The position numbers were made by a program, and so were the translations under genes. Shown piece after piece: positions 26,683 through 35,171 of a DNA stretch of 64,000 bases; position 1 is the first letter of the stretch; the number at the start of each line of letters is the position of its first letter. The DNA comes from Sphingomonas spermidinifaciens (GTDB lineage: Bacteria > Pseudomonadota > Alphaproteobacteria > Sphingomonadales > Sphingomonadaceae). The stretch lies in NCBI RefSeq assembly GCF_002351485.1, contig NZ_NWMW01000001.1, forward strand, positions 1,798,001 through 1,862,000, given 5' to 3'. The notes beneath the pieces are model-generated. The model ran no database searches. It saw only the letters and a list, made by a program, of their open reading frames with translations, and was not told where the DNA came from.

Positions 26683-26775
26683 TGGCGGAGACGGAGGGAT
26701 TCGAACCCTCGGTACGGGATTTACCCATACGGCGGTTTAGCAAACCGCTGGTTTCAGCCACTCACCCACGTCTCC
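26683..26775 (-). tRNA. tRNA-Ser (anticodon GCT)
   Basis: On the minus strand GGAGACG (5' acceptor arm, ending at 26775) pairs with CGTCTCC; the discriminator G and an encoded CCA (26683-26685) follow. The anticodon loop TTGCTAA gives GCT between GCGGT and ACCGC. A long variable arm (about 26706-26724) and the T-loop GGTTCGAATCC are present, as required for a class II serine tRNA. Its 3' end faces the low-GC island at 23.4-26.6 kb, a common integration site. Confidence 0.97.
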
Positions 26776-26973
26776 GGGTCCGATCGGTGCTGAAGGCGCG
26801 GCTATAGCGAGGGGTAGAAGGGGGATCAACCGCGATTGCATTTTGGCGGCGGCGATTCGTTCCGGCGCGGCATGGGGTCGCCCTGTCGCCCGTTCATTGC
26901 GGCTTCACCTTGGAAACGTGTATCGTTTCGGGGCATGGCGTGCGTTTCGCCATCGGGACTTGGGGGAAGAACG

Positions 26974-27741
26974 ATGGCGGGTAAATGGCTGATCGCGCTG
27001 GCAAGTGCGGCAATGGCGGCGGCGCCGCTGTCGGCGCAGGTCCGCACGATCGATCCCAACAGCGCGATCGACGCCGACCTCAATGGACAGACGTCGCCGC
27101 CCGCGCAGGCGCCGCTCAGCCAGGACGAGATGACCGTCGATCCGGGTCCGCAGGAGCCCGTCGATCAGGCCCCGCCGCCCGCGGCCGCCCCCGTGACGAC
27201 GCAGGCGCCCGCCCCCACCGGCGCCCCCGTCGCCGCCGATCGGACCGCCGCCGCCGAGGAGACCTTCGCCCGCGACGACCTGATGAGCGCGGCCGAGGGG
27301 GTGTTCGGCAAAGGCGCGCAGGGCCTGGCCGGCATGCTCGAAAAGCTGTTGTCCGAACAGGGGCGCCCCAACGCCTATATCGCCGGGCGCGAGGCGTCGG
27401 GCGCGTTCGTCGTCGGCGTCCGCTACGGCTCGGGAATAATGACGCACAGGGTCGAGGGGCAACGGCCGGTCTACTGGACGGGGCCGTCATTGGGCTTCGA
27501 CGTGGGCGGCGACGCCAACAAGGTGTTCGTGCTCGTCTACAACCTCTATGATTCGCAGGAGCTCTACCGCCGCTTTCCCGCCGCCGAGGGGCGCGTCTAT
27601 TTCGTCGGCGGGTTCGCCGCCACCTATCTGCGCCGCGGCGACGTGGTGCTGATCCCGATCCGGCTGGGCGTCGGCTGGCGGCTGGGCGCCAATGTCGGCT
27701 ATATGAACTTCACTGAAAAGTCGAAGTGGCTGCCCTTTTGA
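26974..27741 (+). CDS. EipA/DUF1134-family envelope protein
   Basis: 255 residues. A signal peptide (about 1-22, AAPLSAQ) is followed by a Pro/Ala/Thr-rich spacer (25-85) and a compact domain from about 100 with VVGVRYGSGIMTHR, YWTGPSLGFDVGGDANKVFVLVYN and GVGWRLGANVGYMNFT. That domain is DUF1134, known as EipA, a periplasmic protein needed for envelope integrity in Brucella. The ATG at 26974 is preceded by GGGGGAAG; the upstream in-frame extension is not protein-like. It stands alone between the tRNA and ftsE. Confidence 0.9.
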   Translation: MAGKWLIALASAAMAAAPLSAQVRTIDPNSAIDADLNGQTSPPAQAPLSQDEMTVDPGPQEPVDQAPPPAAAPVTTQAPAPTGAPVAADRTAAAEETFARDDLMSAAEGVFGKGAQGLAGMLEKLLSEQGRPNAYIAGREASGAFVVGVRYGSGIMTHRVEGQRPVYWTGPSLGFDVGGDANKVFVLVYNLYDSQELYRRFPAAEGRVYFVGGFAATYLRRGDVVLIPIRLGVGWRLGANVGYMNFTEKSKWLPF

Positions 27742-27851
27742 GCCGCTGAGCCGGATGGCGGCACCGGCACCGCAAGCCAAGTGCATGTCTTGAGCGGCCG
27801 CGTGCGGCGTGCGATGGCTCGCAGCCTTGAAAGGGCGCGCAAGCATCAGGC

Positions 27852-28559
27852 ATGGCCAATATCGTCCAGTTCGAGAATGTCGGCCTGCGCTACGGATCGA
27901 GCCCCGAGACGCTGTCCGACCTGTCGTTCGCGCTGCGGGCGGGCGCCTTCTACTTCGTGACCGGCACCTCGGGCGCCGGCAAGACCTCGCTCCTGCGCCT
28001 CCTCTATCTCGCCCAGCGGCCGAGCCGCGGCGTCATCCGGCTGTTCGGCGAGGATGCGGTGACGCTGCCTCGCGGGCGCCTGCCGGGGTTCCGGCGGCGG
28101 ATCGGCGTCGTCTTCCAGGATTTCCGCCTGCTGCCGCACCTGACGGCGTATGAGAATATCGCGCTCCCCCTCCGCCTCGCCGGCCATGACGAGGGCGAGC
28201 TGGACGAGGCGGTGCGCGAGATGCTCGCCTGGGTCGGCCTGTCCAACCGCGCCGATGCGCGCCCGGCGACGCTGTCGGGCGGCGAGCAGCAGCGCATCGC
28301 CATCGCCCGCGCGGTCATCAACCGGCCAGAGATGCTGGTCGCCGACGAGCCCACCGGCAATGTCGATCCCGAAATGGCCGATCGGCTGCTCCATCTGTTC
28401 GACAGCCTCAACAAGCTCGGCACCACCGTCGTCGTCGCGACCCACGACCTGCACCTGCTCGGCCGCGTGCCCGATGCGCAGATGATGCGGATCGAGAAGG
28501 GCCGGCTGATCGACCCGACCGGCAATCTGCGTCACCCACCGGCCGAGGCCGGACGATGA
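27852..28559 (+). CDS. ftsE: Cell division ATP-binding protein FtsE
   Basis: 235 residues, an ABC ATPase with Walker A GTSGAGKTS, signature LSGGEQQRIAIARA, Walker B MLVADEPTGNVD and the H-loop VVATHD. With FtsX it forms the inner-membrane complex that couples cytokinesis to activation of septal peptidoglycan hydrolases. The length matches the family. The stop overlaps the ftsX ATG (ATGA), as usual for this pair. A 110-bp gap precedes it. Confidence 0.95.
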   Translation: MANIVQFENVGLRYGSSPETLSDLSFALRAGAFYFVTGTSGAGKTSLLRLLYLAQRPSRGVIRLFGEDAVTLPRGRLPGFRRRIGVVFQDFRLLPHLTAYENIALPLRLAGHDEGELDEAVREMLAWVGLSNRADARPATLSGGEQQRIAIARAVINRPEMLVADEPTGNVDPEMADRLLHLFDSLNKLGTTVVVATHDLHLLGRVPDAQMMRIEKGRLIDPTGNLRHPPAEAGR

Positions 28560-29413
28560 CCCGTCCCGCCGCCGAGCATCGCTGGCTCGACGATGCGCGC
28601 ACGATGCGGGCGATGCGCGCAATCATGGCGATCATGCTGTTTCTGACGGTACTTGCCGCGGCGCTGGGCCTCGCGACCTGGACGGCGACGCGCGCGCTCG
28701 ATGCCGAGCTGGCGGGGCGGCTGACGGTGCAACTGACCGACGGCAGCGGCGGCCCGGCGCTCGCCGCGCGGCTGCGCGCGCTGCCGCAGGTGACGCGCGC
28801 CGAGGCGGTCGATCGCGCACGCCTTGCGGCGCTGCTCGAGCCCTGGCTGGGCGAGGCAGGACTCGACGCCGACCTGCCGATGCCGGCGATGATCGACGTC
28901 GACCTGGCCGATCCGACCGAGATCGCCGCGGTCGAGCGAATCGTGCGCGCCGCCGCGCCAACCGCCCGCATCGATCGGCACGCCACCTGGCTGGCGCCGG
29001 TCCGCGGTTTCATTGCGACGCTGGCAGGACTGGCGGCGGGCCTCGTCCTGCTCGTCGCCGCGGCGACCGCATCGGTCGTGCTGCTCGCCGCGCGCGCTGG
29101 GCTCGACACCCATGCCGAGACGATCGAGGTGCTGCACATGCTCGGCTCGACCGACGTCCAGCTCGCGCGGCTGTTCGCGCGGCGGATCGCCACCGACACG
29201 CTGATGGGCGGTGCCATCGGGACGCTGGCGGCGCTCGGATTCCTTGGCTTTCTCGGCACGCGGCTCGGGGCGTTGGGAGCGGAGATCGTCGCAGGGATCG
29301 GGCTTCGCGCGGGCGACTGGGCGGTGCTGGCGATTCTGCCACTCCTCTTCGCGCTGATGGCGGCGCTCGCGGCGCGCTGGGCGGTGCTGCGCGCGCTGGC
29401 CAAGCGGCTGTGA
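28556..29413 (+). CDS. ftsX: Cell division protein FtsX
   Basis: 285 residues. It has a cytoplasmic N-terminus, a membrane segment (about 22-44), a periplasmic loop (about 45-145) and three further membrane segments in an FtsX/MacB permease domain (LHMLGSTDVQLARLFARR is the conserved coupling region). It is the membrane partner of FtsE and signals to periplasmic amidase activators. The GTG of the next gene overlaps its stop (GTGA), so the operon continues with envelope genes. Confidence 0.94.
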   Translation: MTRPAAEHRWLDDARTMRAMRAIMAIMLFLTVLAAALGLATWTATRALDAELAGRLTVQLTDGSGGPALAARLRALPQVTRAEAVDRARLAALLEPWLGEAGLDADLPMPAMIDVDLADPTEIAAVERIVRAAAPTARIDRHATWLAPVRGFIATLAGLAAGLVLLVAAATASVVLLAARAGLDTHAETIEVLHMLGSTDVQLARLFARRIATDTLMGGAIGTLAALGFLGFLGTRLGALGAEIVAGIGLRAGDWAVLAILPLLFALMAALAARWAVLRALAKRL

Positions 29414-29955
29414 GCGTGCTGCTGCGCATCGTGGCCTTCATGGCGCTTGCCTATGCGCTCGGCTTCGCCTTGTTCCTGCTCGGCCTCGGCCACCCGCTCG
29501 AGGGGCAGCGGACCGACGCGATCGTCGTGCCGACCGGCGGCGCGGGCCGGATCGACCGGGGGTTGGCGCTGCTCGAAGCGGGCAAGGCCAAGCGCATGCT
29601 CGTGACCGGCGTCGATCCGAGCGTCCGCCCGCGCGAACTCGCCGCCGTCTACGAGGCGACGCCGCGCCGCGTCTTCGACTGCTGCGTCGACCTAGGGCAG
29701 GAGGCGATCGACACGCGCTCCAACGCCGACGAAACCGCTGCCTGGGTGCGGACGAACCGCTTCCGTACCGTCCGCCTCGTCACCTCCGACTGGCACATGG
29801 CCCGCGCCCAATTGGAGCTTCAGAATGCGCTTGGCAGCGAGGTCGAGATTTTCGGCGACCCCGTCCGCACCAACGCGCGTTTCGGCATGTTGTTCAGCGA
29901 ATACAACAAGCTGCTGATCCGCCGCGTCGCGCTGATCGCCGGCTATCGAGGATGA
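29410..29955 (+). CDS. YdcF/SanA-like DUF218 membrane protein
   Basis: 181 residues with one N-terminal membrane helix (about 6-25) and a DUF218 domain: TDAIVVPTGGAGRIDRGLALLEAG, RMLVTGVD, DTRSNADETAAW and VTSDWHMARA. ElyC, SanA and YdcF, the characterised relatives, influence envelope or lipid-carrier metabolism. The start is GTG at 29410, within the ftsX stop; the end overlaps the acyltransferase ATG. Biochemical activity is unknown. Confidence 0.87.
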   Translation: MSVLLRIVAFMALAYALGFALFLLGLGHPLEGQRTDAIVVPTGGAGRIDRGLALLEAGKAKRMLVTGVDPSVRPRELAAVYEATPRRVFDCCVDLGQEAIDTRSNADETAAWVRTNRFRTVRLVTSDWHMARAQLELQNALGSEVEIFGDPVRTNARFGMLFSEYNKLLIRRVALIAGYRG

Positions 29956-30653
29956 TCGGGCGGATAAGGTCATGGCTGTTCGACGCGGCCTTTTACGGCG
30001 GGTCGGTGGGGTTCGTGCTGGCGGCGCCCGTCGCCGCGCTGTTCAGCCGCCGGGCGCTGCTCGGCGTCGTGATGGGCTGGCTGCGCTGGCACCGCTTCTG
30101 CGCGAATGTCATCATGGGTATGCGCACGCAGGTAGAGGGCGCGCCGCTTCATCGCCCCGGCTTTTACGTCGCCAAGCATCAGGCGTTCTACGAAACCTTC
30201 GAACTGGCGCTGATCCTCGGCGGCCCGGCGATCGTGATGAAGGCCGAGCTGGCGAGCATCCCGCTCTGGGGCTGGGCGGCGCGGCAATACGGCGTGATCG
30301 TCGTCGATCGGTCGGGTTCGGCGACGGCGCTGCGCCAGATGCTGCGCGAGGCGAAGGCGGCGCGCGCCGCGGGACGATCGGTACTGATCTTTCCGGAGGG
30401 GACGCGCGTCCTGCCGGGGGAGGCACCGCCCGTCCGCGCGGGCTTCGCCGCGCTCTACAAGGCGCTGTCACTGCCAACGGTGCCAGTGGCACTCGACAGC
30501 GCGCGCGTCTGGCCGCGGCGCGGGCCGAAGCGGCCGGGCGTCGTCACCTTCCGCTTCGGCGAGCCGCTCGATCCGGCATTGCCGCGCGAGGCGGCGGAGG
30601 CGCGCATCCATGCCGGCATCAACGCGCTGGAGCCCGCCGCGCGGATCGGCTAG
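29952..30653 (+). CDS. 1-acyl-sn-glycerol-3-phosphate acyltransferase (PlsC family)
   Basis: 233 residues. A hydrophobic N-terminus precedes the acyltransferase motifs AKHQAFYETF (block I) and IFPEGTRVLPG (block III). Block I has H-x4-E where most PlsC enzymes have H-x4-D; this KHQ-ET variant occurs in alphaproteobacterial relatives. It should acylate lysophosphatidic acid to phosphatidic acid at the inner membrane. It is translationally coupled to the DUF218 gene (ATGA) and so to ftsEX. Confidence 0.88.
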   Translation: MIGRIRSWLFDAAFYGGSVGFVLAAPVAALFSRRALLGVVMGWLRWHRFCANVIMGMRTQVEGAPLHRPGFYVAKHQAFYETFELALILGGPAIVMKAELASIPLWGWAARQYGVIVVDRSGSATALRQMLREAKAARAAGRSVLIFPEGTRVLPGEAPPVRAGFAALYKALSLPTVPVALDSARVWPRRGPKRPGVVTFRFGEPLDPALPREAAEARIHAGINALEPAARIG

Positions 30654-30663
30654 CGCGGGCGCC

Positions 30664-31200
30664 ATGCAGGGACTTCACGTCGTCGGGCTGGGCGGGACGC
30701 TCCGCCCCACCTCCACCACCTCGCGGCTGCTTGACGCGGCGCTCGATCATGCAGCGGCGGCGGGCGCGCGCACGACGTTGCTCACCGGCGAAGCGATCGA
30801 CTTCCCCAATTACGATCCGGAGGCGAGCACGCCGAACCCCCGCGTCGAGCATTTCGTCGCGACGATCCGCTCGGCCGATGCGCTGCTGATCGGCTCACCG
30901 GGCTATCACGGCACGCTGTCGGGCCTCGTCAAGAACGCCCTCGACCATGTCGAGATGACCCGCGGCGACGATCGCGTCTATTTCGACGGCCTGCCCGTGG
31001 GGTTGGTCGCGACGGCGGCGGGATGGCAGGCGGCGGTGACGACGCTCCAGGCGCTGCGCGGCATCGTCCACGCGCTGCGCGGCTGGCCGACGCCGATCGG
31101 CATCGCTGTCAATTCAGCCGCGGGCGGCGACGTGGTGGCCGAGGCGCGCCCGCAGATCGAGCTGATGATGGGGCAGATCGCGGGGTTCCTGCGTTGTTGA
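30664..31200 (+). CDS. NADPH-dependent FMN reductase family protein
   Basis: 178 residues. The flavodoxin-like fold shows VGLGGTLRPTSTTSRLL (phosphate-binding loop), ALLIGSPGYHGTLSGLVKNALDH and a C-terminal helix. The family uses NAD(P)H to reduce FMN or quinones. I start at the ATG at 30664, 10 bp after plsC; an in-frame start inside plsC would add non-homologous residues. Probably the last gene of the ftsEX operon. Confidence 0.88.
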   Translation: MQGLHVVGLGGTLRPTSTTSRLLDAALDHAAAAGARTTLLTGEAIDFPNYDPEASTPNPRVEHFVATIRSADALLIGSPGYHGTLSGLVKNALDHVEMTRGDDRVYFDGLPVGLVATAAGWQAAVTTLQALRGIVHALRGWPTPIGIAVNSAAGGDVVAEARPQIELMMGQIAGFLRC

Positions 31201-31374
31201 GGGGCCCGCCCCCTAGCTTGTGATGTGGTGAGTATTATCGACCATTCGCGGGAAGCCGGTGACAAGGGTCGCGAACTCACCGCCTTCGGCGTGCAGGACG
31301 GAGCCTGCTGGAACGGCGGCCGACCGCTCGTCGCAGTCGTGGAGGGTCGAAGTCGCAATCCGGCTTCCGCACAT

Positions 31375-32157
31375 CTAGACGGCATCGGGCAGCGCCATCG
31401 ACAGGTCGACCGTCAGTCCCGACCCGGGCTCGACCGCCTCGCACAGCAACCGCTCGGCGTCGGCCCTTGCGCGCGCGAGGACCGCGGAGGGCACGTCGGC
31501 GCGGTGGCAGACGCGGTCGGCGCTGGCGAGCAGCCGCGCAACTCGCAGCGTCAGGTCGTCGGGGTCGGGGGAGGTCAGGACGATTGTCTCGACCCGGTCG
31601 CCGGTTTCGGCCTCGGGTTGATCGAGCCATCGCTCGACGCTGGCACCATCGGCCCCGCTGAGCGGATCAAGCACCCCGCCCGGCTCCAGCGCCCGGGCCA
31701 ACGCCCGCCGCCGCGCCGGTCCTTCGGGAAAGCGCGCGCGCATCGCGTCGCGCGCTGCGCTCAGCACCCTTGCGAGGTCGCCGACATTCGCGGGCAGCCA
31801 CGCCTCGATCCGCTGGCGCAGCGCCGCGGCGAGGCCCGCAGACGCGCCGCCCGTCGCGACCGCCACCAGCACCGGCGAGCGGTCGACAATCGCGGGCAGC
31901 GTGAAGTCGCAGAGCGCCGGCCGATCGACGACGTTGACGAGCAACCCGCGCGCCTTGAGCCGCACGGCGGCCGCCACCGCCTCGCCCTCGTCTTCGATCG
32001 CGACGATCGCGAGGCGCGCGTCCGGATCGTCGGCGACCGCAACGGCGCCTGCCCGCTCGATCAGCCGGCGCTTGGCGTCGGCCGCCTCGCCCTCGCCAAG
32101 AAGGATGACGGGCTTGCCGTCGAGCCGCACGACGATCGGCAGGCCCGTCTCGCGCAT
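31375..32157 (-). CDS. Siroheme synthase N-terminal-type protein (precorrin-2 dehydrogenase/ferrochelatase domain) with a vestigial SUMT segment
   Basis: 260 residues from the ATG at 32155-32157. Residues 1-150 match the CysG N-terminal half: LPIVVRLDGKPVILLGEGEAADAKRRLI binds NAD, GLLVNVVDRPALCDFTLPAIVDRSPVLVAVATGGASAGLAAALRQRIE is the signature of precorrin-2 dehydrogenase/sirohydrochlorin ferrochelatase. The last 80 residues (VETIVLTSPDPDDLTLRVARLLASADRVC) resemble only the first strand of a uroporphyrinogen-III methyltransferase, without its catalytic body. It should make sirohydrochlorin/siroheme for sulfite or nitrite reductase, with the methyltransferase encoded elsewhere. It lies 118 bp beyond lysA on the same strand. 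Confidence 0.82.
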   Translation of the reverse strand: MRETGLPIVVRLDGKPVILLGEGEAADAKRRLIERAGAVAVADDPDARLAIVAIEDEGEAVAAAVRLKARGLLVNVVDRPALCDFTLPAIVDRSPVLVAVATGGASAGLAAALRQRIEAWLPANVGDLARVLSAARDAMRARFPEGPARRRALARALEPGGVLDPLSGADGASVERWLDQPEAETGDRVETIVLTSPDPDDLTLRVARLLASADRVCHRADVPSAVLARARADAERLLCEAVEPGSGLTVDLSMALPDAV

Positions 32158-32275
32158 CAGCCGTGCGCCCCCGTGCACCCGCGCAGGTGGGAGCCTGGGG
32201 CCAAGCGGGAGGAAGGGCGGTTCAAGTGGGTCCGGGCTTCCGCATTCGCGGGAGCACAAGGGTCACACACCGTCG

Positions 32276-33532
32276 TCACAGCCAGTCGGGCACGGTCTCG
32301 CCCGCCATCTGTGCCGCCGGCTCGATACGGTCGGACACGACGGCGAAGCGGGCGCCGTCGACCAGCACCTCGGGCACCTTGGCGCGGCTGTTATAGGTGC
32401 TCGCCATCGTCGCGCCATACGCGCCGGCGGTGCGGAACACGGCGAGGTCACCCGCCGCCACCGCGTTGATCTCCCGCGCCTTGGCGAAGGTGTCGCCGCT
32501 TTCGCAGACAGGGCCGGCGATATTGGCGACGAGGCGCTCGCCGGTCGGCCGTACCGCGACGAAGTCGTGATACGCATCGTAGAGCGCCGGCCGCGCGAGG
32601 TCGTTCATGGCCGCATCGACGATGACCCAAGGGTGCCCGCCCGACGGCTTGACCCAGACAACCCGCGTCAGCAGCACGCCGGCATTGCCCGCGATGACGC
32701 GTCCGGGCTCGAACATCAGCCTCACGTTCCAGCCTGCAGTGACTCGCGCCACCATCTCGCCAAACGCGGCGGGCGACGGCATCGTCTCGCCGGGGCGGTA
32801 GGGGACGCCAAGACCGCCGCCGAGGTCGACATGCGTGATGCGGTGCCCCGCCGCCCGCAGCGTCGCCACCATCTCGCCAACCCGCCGGTACGCGGCCTCC
32901 AGCGGCGCGAGGTCGCCCAGCTGGCTGCCGATATGGACGGCGATGCCGCGCAGCTCGATGCCCGGCTTGCCCGCCAGCCGCGCGAAGATGCCGGGGGCCT
33001 CGCCGATCGCGACGCCGAACTTGTTCTCGGCCTTGCCGGTCGAGATTTTGGCGTGGGTGCCCGCGTCCACGTCCGGATTGACGCGCAGCACCGCGGGCGC
33101 GGTCAGCCCGCGCTCGGCCGCCAGCGCGGCGAGGACATGGCCCTCCTCCTCAAGCTCGAGGTTGAACTGGCCGATGCCGGTATCCAGCCCTTGGATCAGC
33201 TCGGCGCGCGTCTTCCCGACGCCGGAGAACACCACGTCGCCGGGCGCCATCCCGGCCGCGACCGCACGCGCCATCTCGCCGCCCGACACGACGTCCGCGC
33301 CGTAGCCGGCCTTCGCCAACACGCGCAGCACGGCAAGGTTTGGATTGGCCTTGACCGCATAGGCGATATGCTTGTCCGCGACGCCCGACAGCCCCTCGCG
33401 GAACACCGCCGCATGCCGCTCCAGCGTGGCGCGCGAGTAGATGTAGACCGGCGTGCCGACCGCTTCCGCAATCGCCTCGACGCTCACATCCTCGACAAAC
33501 AGCGCGCCGCCCCGGTGCTGGAAATGGTCCAT
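32276..33532 (-). CDS. lysA: Diaminopimelate decarboxylase
   Basis: 418 residues, full family length. It is a PLP fold-type III enzyme with the PLP lysine in AYAVKANPN, the phosphate-binding HVDLGGGLGVPY, EPGRVIAGNAG and the active-site cysteine region GPVCESGDTF. It converts meso-diaminopimelate to lysine, the last step of lysine synthesis. The ATG is 10 bp after the lptM-like gene stop, so argH-lptM-lysA is transcribed together. Confidence 0.96.
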   Translation of the reverse strand: MDHFQHRGGALFVEDVSVEAIAEAVGTPVYIYSRATLERHAAVFREGLSGVADKHIAYAVKANPNLAVLRVLAKAGYGADVVSGGEMARAVAAGMAPGDVVFSGVGKTRAELIQGLDTGIGQFNLELEEEGHVLAALAAERGLTAPAVLRVNPDVDAGTHAKISTGKAENKFGVAIGEAPGIFARLAGKPGIELRGIAVHIGSQLGDLAPLEAAYRRVGEMVATLRAAGHRITHVDLGGGLGVPYRPGETMPSPAAFGEMVARVTAGWNVRLMFEPGRVIAGNAGVLLTRVVWVKPSGGHPWVIVDAAMNDLARPALYDAYHDFVAVRPTGERLVANIAGPVCESGDTFAKAREINAVAAGDLAVFRTAGAYGATMASTYNSRAKVPEVLVDGARFAVVSDRIEPAAQMAGETVPDWL

Positions 33533-33542
33533 CAGCGTGCCA

Positions 33543-33785
33543 TCAGCGCTGCGGCGGGAGCTGGAAGGGGTCGTTGGGCCGCTCTTCCGAATTGCGCAGC
33601 AGCTCGTCGCTGCGCTGCGGGCGCTGCTGTGTCGTCGCCGTCGTCAGGTCGTCGGGACCGGGCGTCGCGGCGGCGCCATAGGGGGCAGGCGGCGGCGCCT
33701 CGCCCTCGGGGAGCTTGAGCGTGCCGCGCGCGCCGCAGCCGGCGAGCGACAGGATCAGGACGGGGAGAATGAGCGCGCGCATCAT
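33543..33785 (-). CDS. lptM: Small lipoprotein, LptM (YifL)-like
   Basis: 80 residues. [17 protein letters not shown] ends in a lipobox (LAGC), so the mature protein starts at C17 and should be lipidated. [10 protein letters not shown] directly after resembles the conserved CGxKGPLYLP of LptM, the lipoprotein that helps assemble the LptDE lipopolysaccharide translocon. The rest is Pro/Gln-rich and disordered. Its ATG overlaps the argH stop (ATGA). Location between argH and lysA is typical for this tiny gene, which is easily missed. Confidence 0.75.
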   Translation of the reverse strand: MMRALILPVLILSLAGCGARGTLKLPEGEAPPPAPYGAAATPGPDDLTTATTQQRPQRSDELLRNSEERPNDPFQLPPQR

Positions 33786-35155
33786 GCCTTTTCGCCTGCC
33801 CGGCGCGCGCGGGCAATGGCCTCGCGAACCCGTTCGGGCGCGGTGCCGCCGAAACTGCGCCGGCTGGCGACCGAGGCATCGATCGACAGCACGTCGAAAA
33901 CCGCGGGCGTGATCCGCGCATCGATCGCGGTCAGCTCTTCGATCGGCATCGCCTCGAGCTTCACCCCCAGCGCCTCCGCCCGGGCGACGACGCGGCCGGT
34001 CACGTGATGCGCCTCGCGAAACGGCAAGCCCGCCTCGCGCACGAGCCAGTCGGCGAGATCGGTAGCGGTGGCGAATCCCGCGTCGGCGACCGCGCGCATC
34101 CGCTCGGTACGGAAGGTCGCGCTCTCGACCATCCCCGTCATCGCGGCGAGGCACAGGCCGATCAGGTCGTGCGCCTCGAACACCGGCGGCTTGTCGTCCT
34201 GCATATCCTTCGAATAGGCGAGCGGCAGGCCCTTCATCGTCACCATGAGCGCGGTCATGCAGCCCATGATCCGCCCCGCATGCCCGCGCACCAGCTCGGC
34301 CGCGTCGGGGTTGCGCTTCTGCGGCATGATCGAACTGCCCGTCGACCATTGATCGCTCAAGGCCACGAAGCCGAAGGGCTGCGAGGCCCAGAGCACGAAC
34401 TCCTCGGCCAGCCGGCTGAGGTGCAGCGCGCACTGCGTCGCGGCGGTCAGGTAATCGAGCGCGAAGTCGCGGTCGCTCACCCCGTCCAATGAATTGCCCA
34501 TCGGCCGGTCGAAACCGAGCGCCTTCGCCGTCGCCTCGCGGTCGATCGGAAAGCCCGTGCCGGCGAGCGCCGCCGAGCCGAGCGGACACTCGTTCATCCG
34601 CGCCCGCGCATCGGCGAAGCGGCTGACGTCGCGCGCCAGCATCGCGTGATAGGCCATCAGGTGGTGGCCGAGCGTCACCGGCTGTGCCGACTGAAGATGC
34701 GTAAAGCCCGGCATCACGTCGGCGGCATGCTGGTCCGCGCGCGCGAGCAGGGCGTCCTGAAGCGCGTAGAGCGCCGCCAGCACCTCGTCGATCGCGTCGC
34801 GCGTCCACAGGCGGAAGTCGGTCGCCACCTGATCGTTGCGGCTGCGCGCGGTGTGCAGGCGTCCCGCCCCCGGCCCAATCTTTTCGGCCAGTCGCGCCTC
34901 GGACTGCATGTGGATGTCCTCGAGCGCGAGGTCGTTCGCCGGGCCGTCGCGTTCGTAATCCGCCGCCACCGCATCGAGACCGTCTAGAATCGCCGCCACG
35001 TCTTCCGCCGCGACGATGCCCTGCGCACCCAGCATCGCGGCGTGCGCCTTCGACGCGGCGATGTCCTGTCGCCACATCCGCTTGTCGAACGGAATCGAGG
35101 CGTTAATCTCGCGCATCACCGAAGAGGGGCCTTCGGCGAACCGCCCGCCCCACAT
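33782..35155 (-). CDS. argH: Argininosuccinate lyase
   Basis: 457 residues from the ATG at 35153-35155 ([14 protein letters not shown]), the canonical start of the family. Superfamily signatures [16 protein letters not shown] and the flexible loop [19 protein letters not shown] are intact. It splits argininosuccinate into arginine and fumarate. The frame stays open for 57 codons upstream, but that part is the divergent thioredoxin-like gene read backwards. The start codon is 16 bp from the proposed start of that divergent gene, so each promoter must lie inside the other coding region. Confidence 0.96.
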   Translation of the reverse strand: MWGGRFAEGPSSVMREINASIPFDKRMWRQDIAASKAHAAMLGAQGIVAAEDVAAILDGLDAVAADYERDGPANDLALEDIHMQSEARLAEKIGPGAGRLHTARSRNDQVATDFRLWTRDAIDEVLAALYALQDALLARADQHAADVMPGFTHLQSAQPVTLGHHLMAYHAMLARDVSRFADARARMNECPLGSAALAGTGFPIDREATAKALGFDRPMGNSLDGVSDRDFALDYLTAATQCALHLSRLAEEFVLWASQPFGFVALSDQWSTGSSIMPQKRNPDAAELVRGHAGRIMGCMTALMVTMKGLPLAYSKDMQDDKPPVFEAHDLIGLCLAAMTGMVESATFRTERMRAVADAGFATATDLADWLVREAGLPFREAHHVTGRVVARAEALGVKLEAMPIEELTAIDARITPAVFDVLSIDASVASRRSFGGTAPERVREAIARARRAGEKA

Positions 35156-35171
35156 CTGATTGGAGCTGTCC

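Noticed and set aside
31901..33718. Very long plus-strand open frame (about 600 codons) opposite lysA and its neighbours
   Set aside because: Arg/Asp/His-rich composition typical of the reverse strand of GC-rich genes; lysA and siroheme-synthase motifs on the minus strand are intact.
33786..35075. Minus-strand frame running through argH upstream of the LptM-like lipoprotein
   Set aside because: Out-of-frame reading of argH; only the last 80 codons (lipoprotein) are a gene.
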